Shown one piece after another: positions 44,364 through 50,209 of a stretch of 50,209 nucleotides of DNA. This DNA comes from Gonium pectorale. Lineage: Eukaryota; Chlorophyta; Chlorophyceae; Chlamydomonadales; Volvocaceae. The notes below the pieces were generated by a model. It was not told the origin of the DNA. It ran no database searches and saw only the letters and a program-made list of their open reading frames with translations. The position numbers and the translations under genes were made by a program. The stretch lies in the NCBI GenBank assembly GCA_001584585.1, contig LSYV01000032.1, positions 879,566-929,774 on the forward strand, given 5' to 3'. The stretch's first letter is position 1. Each line of letters starts with the position of its first letter.

Positions 44364-44402
44364 TGTAAGCGGCATTCCGCGACACTCCTTCACACATTGT
44401 AA
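44364..44402 (+). terminator. Two TGTAA signals for the EF-hand gene
   Basis: TGTAA at 44364-44368 and 44398-44402, about 710-745 bases after the stop, a plausible 3' UTR length for this lineage. Confidence 0.45.
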
Positions 44403-45108
44403 CTGAACACGTCAGTGATCATTATGAGACATGAGTAATAGCACACACTGGGGTATGGGTCGAAGGTGTGTGATCTGAGGACAGCCGTACGCTCCGAAGC
44501 TAGGCTAAGTGGACCTGCCACTCCACCCGGGGCCGTCGGGAGGACGACAGTTACCATACTATACTAACTGTTACGGGGATCGTTTCCCTGTGGCTCGTTA
44601 CTGATTGATGTATGTTCTTCAGCGACTTGTTCAACAAGCGTCCGGGTACCATGTCTGGCAAGATGGTTCCTACGGAGAGTCTCCTAGTTCTCCGGGCCTC
44701 TAGCTTATCATAGCCTACAGCTTCCCCTGGCTCCCACAGCTAGGTGCACCGGATCGTCAATGCAGGCCCGGGCACCTTCACATCAATCCGAGCGGCAGAG
44801 CTGTTCCCGCCAGCCTGCCAAAACGGCCCTGCCACACGCCGTTTCGAAGCAAACGCGGGATAGCGCTGACGCCACAAAACGCCGCTAGGCCTAGCCATGC
44901 CATGAACAGAAAACCTACAAACCTCAGCGACCGTATGCCGGCTACACCTTGTACGATACAGCGGCTCATGATGTAGCTGGCCGTGTACAAAATACAAGCC
45001 TTCAGTACTGCCGTCCACTCGCCGTACGGTGACTCGCGAAATTGCATGCGTGACAGGCCGGCGCAGCAGTCCGGTGATGGCGACCGACCCATGGGACGGC
45101 GCCCTTGC

Positions 45109-45113
45109 TTACA
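45109..45113 (-). terminator. Candidate polyadenylation signal of the p32 gene
   Basis: TTACA on the plus strand (TGTAA on the minus), about 300 bases beyond the stop codon at 45416. Confidence 0.45.
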
Positions 45114-45415
45114 AAGACCGCCGGGCGGTACGAACATGCCAGTTGCCGAGCTATACCGAGTTATTTCCAGCCCGCGTGTCCGCTTTGGGCTTATTGCGAC
45201 TGAGTCTGTTTTCGCAGCCGCACGTCATTCTAGCTGGTTATGCATATGACCGCCACGCAGGCACGCGCAGCGCTATGGAGGCCGCATTGCCACAGGAGCG
45301 TCGTTAGCGGTCTAGCAGGGCAAAGGTCCAGCTAAAGATCTGAATGCGTTCGCTACACCATCCTGCAAATACCAAAGCGAACATCACCCAGCTGTCCCCG
45401 CCGGCATGGGAGGTG

Positions 45416-46174
45416 TCACCGCTGGATGAAGGATCGCATGCGCCCCAGCCACTGCTGGTACTCTAGCGTCGCCTTGTCCGCTAGGTACACCCGGATGTAC
45501 TCTCCCAAGTACGAGTTGATGCCCCGCTCCTCAAGGAAGTCCACGAAGGCCTGCTGCAGCGTGTCGTCTAGGTTCTCAAACACGGGCCCCTTGTACGACA
45601 TCCCCGGCTCATCGTCGTCCAGGCTGTCGAGCGCCACACGATTGATGACGAGGTACTCGCCGTCGCTCTCGCACTCAAACACGAGCACCTCCTCCTCATC
45701 CTCCTTGGTGATGTTCACCTGGAACTCCACCGGTAGCCCCTCCTCGTCCTCGTCCTCGTACTCCTCCCCCTCCTCCTCGTCGAAGTCAGGCTGGTTGTCG
45801 ATGCTGACGCGTACCACGATGTTCTCGTTGCCAAACCGCTTGCCGAGCACGAACATGTTGGTTCCGGTCCTGTCTCCGAGCTCAAAGTCGTTTGGAGGGC
45901 CGCCAAGCAACATTTCCTCGCGGCGATACGACTCCCGCTCATACTTGATCTCATCCTTCAGCACCGCGATGAGACTGTTCGAGACGGACGACGTCCGCTT
46001 GCTCGCTTCGGCTACCAGTCGCGATGCTCGTTCGGACACACAGCGAGACCAGCTGCCACGTATAAGAGCGGGCCGAGCGACGGCAGGCGCGCATCGCCCG
46101 CTTGTGCTCGGCGTTGAGGACGATGCGGTCGGAAGCCTATTAGCTAGAGATCGCGAGTTCATTAGAGCTGTCAT
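45416..46174 (-). CDS. MAM33: Mitochondrial p32/MAM33 (C1QBP) family protein
   Basis: Single uninterrupted frame of 252 codons, unusual here because the other genes are intron-rich. The N-terminal about 60 residues are rich in Arg, Ser and Ala (RSLANRLPTASS) and lack acids early on, as in a mitochondrial presequence. The mature part shows the family pattern: a first helix (LIAVLKDEIKYERESY), then GTNMFVLGKRFGNENIVVRVS, a strongly acidic loop (DEEEGEEYEDEDEEG), strands EFQVNITK and VLVFECES, and C-terminal helices DTLQQAFVDFLEERG and YQQWLGRMRSFI. The family forms acidic doughnut-shaped trimers in the matrix that bind mitochondrial ribosomal and RNA factors. The length is normal for the family. 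A second Met at codon 5 is an alternative start. Confidence 0.93.
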   Translation of the reverse strand: MTALMNSRSLANRLPTASSSTPSTSGRCAPAVARPALIRGSWSRCVSERASRLVAEASKRTSSVSNSLIAVLKDEIKYERESYRREEMLLGGPPNDFELGDRTGTNMFVLGKRFGNENIVVRVSIDNQPDFDEEEGEEYEDEDEEGLPVEFQVNITKEDEEEVLVFECESDGEYLVINRVALDSLDDDEPGMSYKGPVFENLDDTLQQAFVDFLEERGINSYLGEYIRVYLADKATLEYQQWLGRMRSFIQR

Positions 46175-48295
46175 TTGCTGCCGACTAAAGGTTTGGGTAA
46201 CAGTAAAGCCAGCGCGGAATGTCCTGGACGCTTGTGCGGACGACGGACCGAGGGTGCTGATAACAAAATATGTTTACAGTTAGTGAAGCTGTATTCATCG
46301 CACATGTCCTTTGCTTGGCGTCACCGTACGCCGTACATCGGTGTCATACACAAGGGGCCCTTGAAGCCGTGGATTTGGCCTCAGGCTCCTCCCCCCACCC
46401 CACCCCCCGCGATGCCTGCACCACTCCACGCAAGCACACGCGTGTCATGAATCGAAAATTGTCATGCGCGTAGAGGCAGCGTACGACCGTCCCACATATC
46501 ACCGGTTTCGCAGCGGTTTCGCTGCGGTCCTCACAGATGCGACAGGGTAAGACGAGCTGCCCCACGAGCCCCTAGCATGACTCTCCGCAAACCATTTCTC
46601 ATTCGCCAACAGCGTGTGCCATGTCCCGCTTCGATTGTGTGAAGAGTTGCAAACCGTGTGCTGCTCGGTTTGGCGTCTCGGGTTGGCGATTGGCAGCCCC
46701 CACGGAGCCTGCTGTGTCTTCCCCGCTCTCATGCCTCAGGTACTTGGGGAGCTCCCATCTGCCACATCGGCCAAAACTCCAAGAAGCTGGCAGCTGGGAC
46801 GGGGAGTAATCCCTCCAGCTGATGCTCGCCCCTGCTAAATGACCCCGCGGTGGTGTGTCCGACTTTATGTGCTCATAACGCACTGCCGGGGCCCTGCTGT
46901 CAGCGTCTGGCGCCGTCTCTGCTGGTGAGGCCCCAACCGTCCTCCACGCGCCCCGCTGCTTGCTGCCCTGGCCATCCCTGCCTTCCCAACACGGCTTTGA
47001 CGGACGTGTAACCTGTAACTGTAACCTGTCCCAAACCCGCCCGCCCTCTGCCGGGCTACGTAACCCCTGTCTCGTGCGCCCATGCGGTACAATGTGCTGT
47101 ATCCCATGGCCGGGTGTCGGGAGGCGTCACTCGACTGGCTTTCTTAGATCACTGCGTACTAGGACAATCGCACGGCACCGCGTGGCCACATCCCTGCTGG
47201 CCCTACAATGCCGACCAAATGGCCGACACAAAGCGAGTCGTGGACCTGCTGGGACGCTCATCGACAGCCGGACCGACCAGCCCCGAGCTGCGCTTCCCAC
47301 GTCACCCCAACGGCATAGGGGCTCTGGTGAGAGTAGATTACAGGCCGGTGCACGGCAGGTATTTACGCGCTTGCGGCCTTGCAGTATGTCGCCGTGGGAA
47401 CCTCGTCCAAAAAACAACCGAATGCCACAACGTATCAAAATGGCCGCGCGTGCAAGGCCAAAAGTTTTATAGGTCATACTATACATTCCACCGGCTGTGG
47501 AATGTGAAGTACCCACATAACACGCTGCCCTCCTAGATGGAGCTCCCACGCCCCAGCACAAACTGCGGGACGGGGATACCCGAGCACCGGAAGGGTCTAC
47601 AGCACACCTTACTGAAGCGCATGCTATGTGCATCAATGCCATCTCGTGCTGCCGCATCAAGTTGGCCCACAAACCGCAAACAAACAAACCCATAATGCTA
47701 CTGTACAACGGGCCGTCCGCACGCCCGTACGGTCCCTTGCTGCGCCACCAACGCCCCTACCGGCATGTAACCGCGCGCGCCGTGGGGAGGGAGGTCGCAC
47801 AGCCGCCAGTGGCCACACCGCAGGGCTCGCCGTCAAGCATGTAGAAAACCTGCTGTTGAACACCTGCCGAAGCGCTGTGCCGCAACCTCGGCCGCTACTG
47901 CCCTGCGGCCTCGGATGCCAAACTCCTCCGCATTGCTCAGTACAGCACCAACACACACACAGCGCCAACCAGGCCCGCGTGCAGCCCGGGTTTCAGGCCG
48001 GTCCGTTACGCCCAACGGCCGAAGCCTGCTTGTCAGCCCCAAGCCGCTCAGCGGCGACCGACCCCGGGTCAGCCTAAATCGCCTCCGTCTGCAGCCTTCA
48101 CGAGCACACACGGCCTGCCGTCCGGTGGTACCACGGCCGCGGAGCTATGATCGCACTGCTTGGGCTATGTGCCGAGTTGATGCTGCCCTCCGCCGCCAAG
48201 AGGACATAGCCCGGCGACCCAGGTGGCAGGAGGGCACACAGACGCCGACGAGGGTCCTCTGCCCGGCCTCGAGGGGGCGGGTCCTCCCTTTCCCC
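46175..48295. other. Intergenic region, no recognised gene
   Basis: Should hold the p32 promoter and the cystatin 3' UTR. ORFs at 46614-46838 (plus), 47114-47536 (plus), 47127-47708 (minus) and 47628-48077 (plus) overlap each other in several frames and match no family I know. A small hairpin CATTCCAC/GTGGAATG with a five-base loop is at 47484-47504. A triple TGTAA at 47007-47024 is listed separately. Confidence 0.4.
47007..47024 (+). terminator. Three TGTAA signals in 18 bases
   Basis: TGTAA at 47007, 47014 and 47020. On the plus strand no recognised gene lies immediately upstream, so this either marks the end of an unannotated plus-strand transcript or is a chance microrepeat (TGTAACC/TGTAAC). 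Confidence 0.3.
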
Positions 48296-49253
48296 TTAGG
48301 CCTCGGTGCCCTCCACACGCTTGAAGTTGAGCTTGGTGATCTGGGTGGGCGGCTGGGAGGCATCGTTCTTGGCGGCCAGCCAGGGGCGGCTCCACACCGA
48401 GGTGGTCACCAGCGACTGCGCGGGCGGGGGGAGAGATGTCGGGAGGCGTGCTCAAGGGCAGGGGAGGAGAGGAGAGAAGGCGAGCGGAGGGTTGGGCAAC
48501 GAGCGTAGGACCGGCAGATAGAGGGCCGGACCACCCGCCCGCAGATGTCCCGCAGCCTTTTACATTCCCGGCATGGCAGCTGCAGTGCCCACGAGCAGCA
48601 GCTCCAAGTTTTGCTGTACTTCCACTATCCCCACATCCCATACCCGTTGCCTCTCTCAAGGCATGCAGAGCCATCCCGACCCAACGGGCGCCCCCCCGGC
48701 CCCACCTGCTTGCCGGTGGCGGTGTCCTCCATGAGCAGCTCCAGGTGGTACTGCACGCCAGCCACAACCTGGCTGGTGGCGCTGACCACTTTGACGAGCT
48801 TCAGCTCGCCTGAGAAGGGGGAGCGGGGGCACTTCAATGGGTTTCGAGGTAATATGGGTTTCGTGGCGCAGGCAGCCACTCCTCCGCTAAGGAGAGCCCG
48901 GGGTTGCACAGCGATACGAAATATTCAGGTGACAACGACCGCTTGAGCAGCAAAAGGCATATGCACTATGGTGAGAACGGCAACCCACGGGAGGCGCGCG
49001 ACGCCCAACCCCCATCCCAGTGCCCTGAGGACCTCGCTCGCGATGAAACCATTCGCTCACCGTCCTCGCGCAGCCCAGCGCACAGCCCCGAGCAGGAGCT
49101 GGGGCCATTGGCCGCGGCGAGCACGAACTGGGCAGCCGAGGCGACGCCCTCGTCGTCCACCTTGACAGGGCTCTTGCCGCCCACCATGACGCTGCCCATA
49201 GACGAGGCCATCAGAGCACACGCAAGGATAGCCGTCAGCAGCGCCTTGGCCAT
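48296..49253 (-). CDS. Secreted cystatin (papain-family protease inhibitor)
   Basis: Minus-strand exons 49061-49253, 48706-48809 and 48296-48415; 138 residues. The N-terminus (MAKALLTAILACALMASSMG) is a clear signal peptide. The mature protein has the three contact regions of cystatins: the N-terminal Gly (VGGKSP), the first hairpin QVVAG at 78-82, and the second hairpin with Trp (SRPWL, P110-W111). The helix ASAAQFVLAAAN precedes the strands, as in phytocystatins. A Ser/Cys insert (SSCSGLCAG) between helix and strand 2 could carry a disulfide and is not typical of plant cystatins. The expected role is inhibition of cathepsin-like cysteine proteases in the secretory pathway, vacuole or wall space. 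An upstream in-frame Met at 49313 exists, but the signal peptide begins at 49253. Confidence 0.9.
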
Positions 49254-49448
49254 GTCGAAAGGAAGATTGGCGAAGTTCAAATGGGCTGAAATTGAAGGTG
49301 TTCTTCGTATCAAAATAGCCTAGCAGTATGGGATAGAGACGTTGCGGAAGTGGCTGACTTACGCAGAACGGAAGAGAACGACCTATCGTATTTATTTTCA
49401 TCCGACCTCTCTTTTGCTTCTACGTAAGCGTTACACTCGCTCGTCATT
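49254..49448. promoter_or_regulatory. 195-bp head-to-head promoter region (cystatin / MED8)
   Basis: The two start codons are divergent and only 195 bases apart, so both promoters and 5' UTRs must share this stretch. It is AT-richer than its flanks, with CGTATTTATTTTC near 49388 and TCAAAATAG near 49310. No canonical TATA box at a decisive position. Confidence 0.5.
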
Positions 49449-49841
49449 ATGGCTGCGACGGCGGACCCAAGGGCAGCCCTCATGGGCGGGGCACCGACCC
49501 AAGGCAACCTGAAAGCGGTGAGGGTTTCTGTCCCACCGCATCCACTTGCCGTCCCACCGCTGTTCTAGATCCCCACGATCGTCCCAGTCAGCTCGCTTCC
49601 TCTCGCGGACAGCAGGCGCACACATACCCCGTTTACCCCACCACACTGCGCACCCCCTCCCGGCCCCCCGTCCAGTTCCCACACCTCCCCTAACACGCAC
49701 TACCACGCATCTCTGCAGGTGCTTGCGCGAGCGCAGGACCTCCAGAAGTCTATCGATGAGGTCATCTATGGCCTGCGCTTCAATGCCGGCGCGCTCAAAT
49801 GGGACGACATCATCGCAAAGTACAGCGTCATCAACACGCAG
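49449..49841 (+). CDS. MED8: Mediator complex subunit 8 (5' part)
   Basis: Two exons, 49449-49517 and 49719-49841, in phase, giving 64 residues before the gene runs toward the window edge. The sequence NLKAVLARAQDLQKSI followed by ALKWDDIIAKYSVINTQ matches the N-terminal helical region of plant MED8, in which a first helix is followed by a KWQDILGQYS-like motif. MED8 belongs to the Mediator head module and links transcription regulators to RNA polymerase II. The first exon adds an Ala/Gly-rich start (MAATADPRAALMGG). The next exon is not firmly identified; a CAG acceptor at 50154-50156 opens a frame without stop to the window end, but its translation is not clearly MED8. Confidence 0.8.
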
Positions 49842-50209
49842 GTTGGTGAAAGTGGTTGTTGGACAGACAGATAGAGGCGCGTGGCTTTTATGAACGCCCA
49901 GGTGGGCAGGCCGCAGTGACGGGACAGCAGAAGCGGGAGGTGGGAAGGAGGGAGTGGGGGATGATGTGGGGGCTGCGAAGTGTACCCCTCCCGTCCGCCC
50001 CCCTCCGGCCCATCTTTGCGCCCTCTCCGCAATCCCCGCCCATACCATCCGCTCCCCCACCCCGCCGGTTCGCCTCGGTGGTTCGGGACGGTATGCGCCT
50101 CAGGCCTCTAGCGAGAACACATACTCCTAATCTGACCCCCCGCCCCACCTCCGCAGCCGGCCGCTTCCAACCGCATTGGGCCCCCCCGTTACCCCCAACA
50201 TGCCCCACT
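49842..50209 (+). other. Right edge: MED8 intron and possible next exon
   Basis: Starts with the donor GTTGGTGAAAG. Mostly pyrimidine-rich. The possible acceptor at 50154-50156 would begin an exon at 50157, cut by the window end. Confidence 0.35.

Larger units (their letters stand above)
43656..45415. other. Convergent 3' flanks of the EF-hand and p32 genes
   Basis: The two genes point at each other and no further gene is supported between them. ORFs at 44031-44402 (plus) and 44740-45137 (minus) lie in the presumed 3' UTRs and show no domain. Confidence 0.5.

Noticed and set aside
43254..44393. 379-codon minus-strand ORF across the EF-hand last exon
   Set aside because: Antisense of the exon plus 3' UTR; no recognisable domain.

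Overview
The window is nuclear DNA from a green alga of the chlamydomonadalean/volvocine type. Evidence: GC-rich coding exons with G/C-ended codons, many short GT-AG introns that often open with GTACGT-like donors and close with pyrimidine-rich CAG acceptors, candidate TGTAA polyadenylation signals, plastid- and mitochondrion-type leader peptides, and plant-like protein families. No bacterial operon, rRNA, tRNA or CRISPR was seen. Gene models were built by hand by joining reading frames at splice sites. Exon phases match in every model except where a frameshift is stated.

Layout. (1) 1-3096, plus: 3' part of a UBLCP1-type proteasome phosphatase. (2) 5694-15542, plus: a 15-exon NLR-like (STAND) gene with an N-terminal MGC acylation motif, an MLKL/HeLo-like four-helix bundle, an NB-ARC ATPase and a 42-residue TPR array; the array has a +1 frameshift and an early stop. 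(3) 15543-23430: gene-poor, with a decayed partial copy of the NLR gene, tandem and dispersed repeats. (4) 23531-26312, plus: a secreted/membrane protein joining an isopenicillin-N-synthase-like dioxygenase domain to a CTR copper transporter, preceded by three GTAC (CuRE-core) sites. (5) 29210-30106, minus: plastid NEET/CDGSH iron-sulfur protein. (6) 32054-40165, minus: long GYF-domain translational regulator (EXA1/GIGYF family). (7) 40615-43655, plus: EF-hand membrane protein with a probable organelle leader, head-to-head with the GYF gene. (8) 45416-46174, minus: intronless mitochondrial p32/MAM33 protein. (9) 48296-49253, minus: secreted cystatin, head-to-head with (10) 49449 onward, plus: start of Mediator subunit MED8.

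The most unusual items are the NLR gene, whose architecture (membrane anchor, pore-forming-type bundle, NB-ARC switch, TPR sensor) is that of a cell-death receptor in a unicellular-lineage alga, with a degenerate paralogue fragment nearby, and the dioxygenase-copper transporter fusion with its likely copper-response promoter. Otherwise the genes are unrelated housekeeping loci. Long stretches between them hold only short ORFs that I could not connect to any family.
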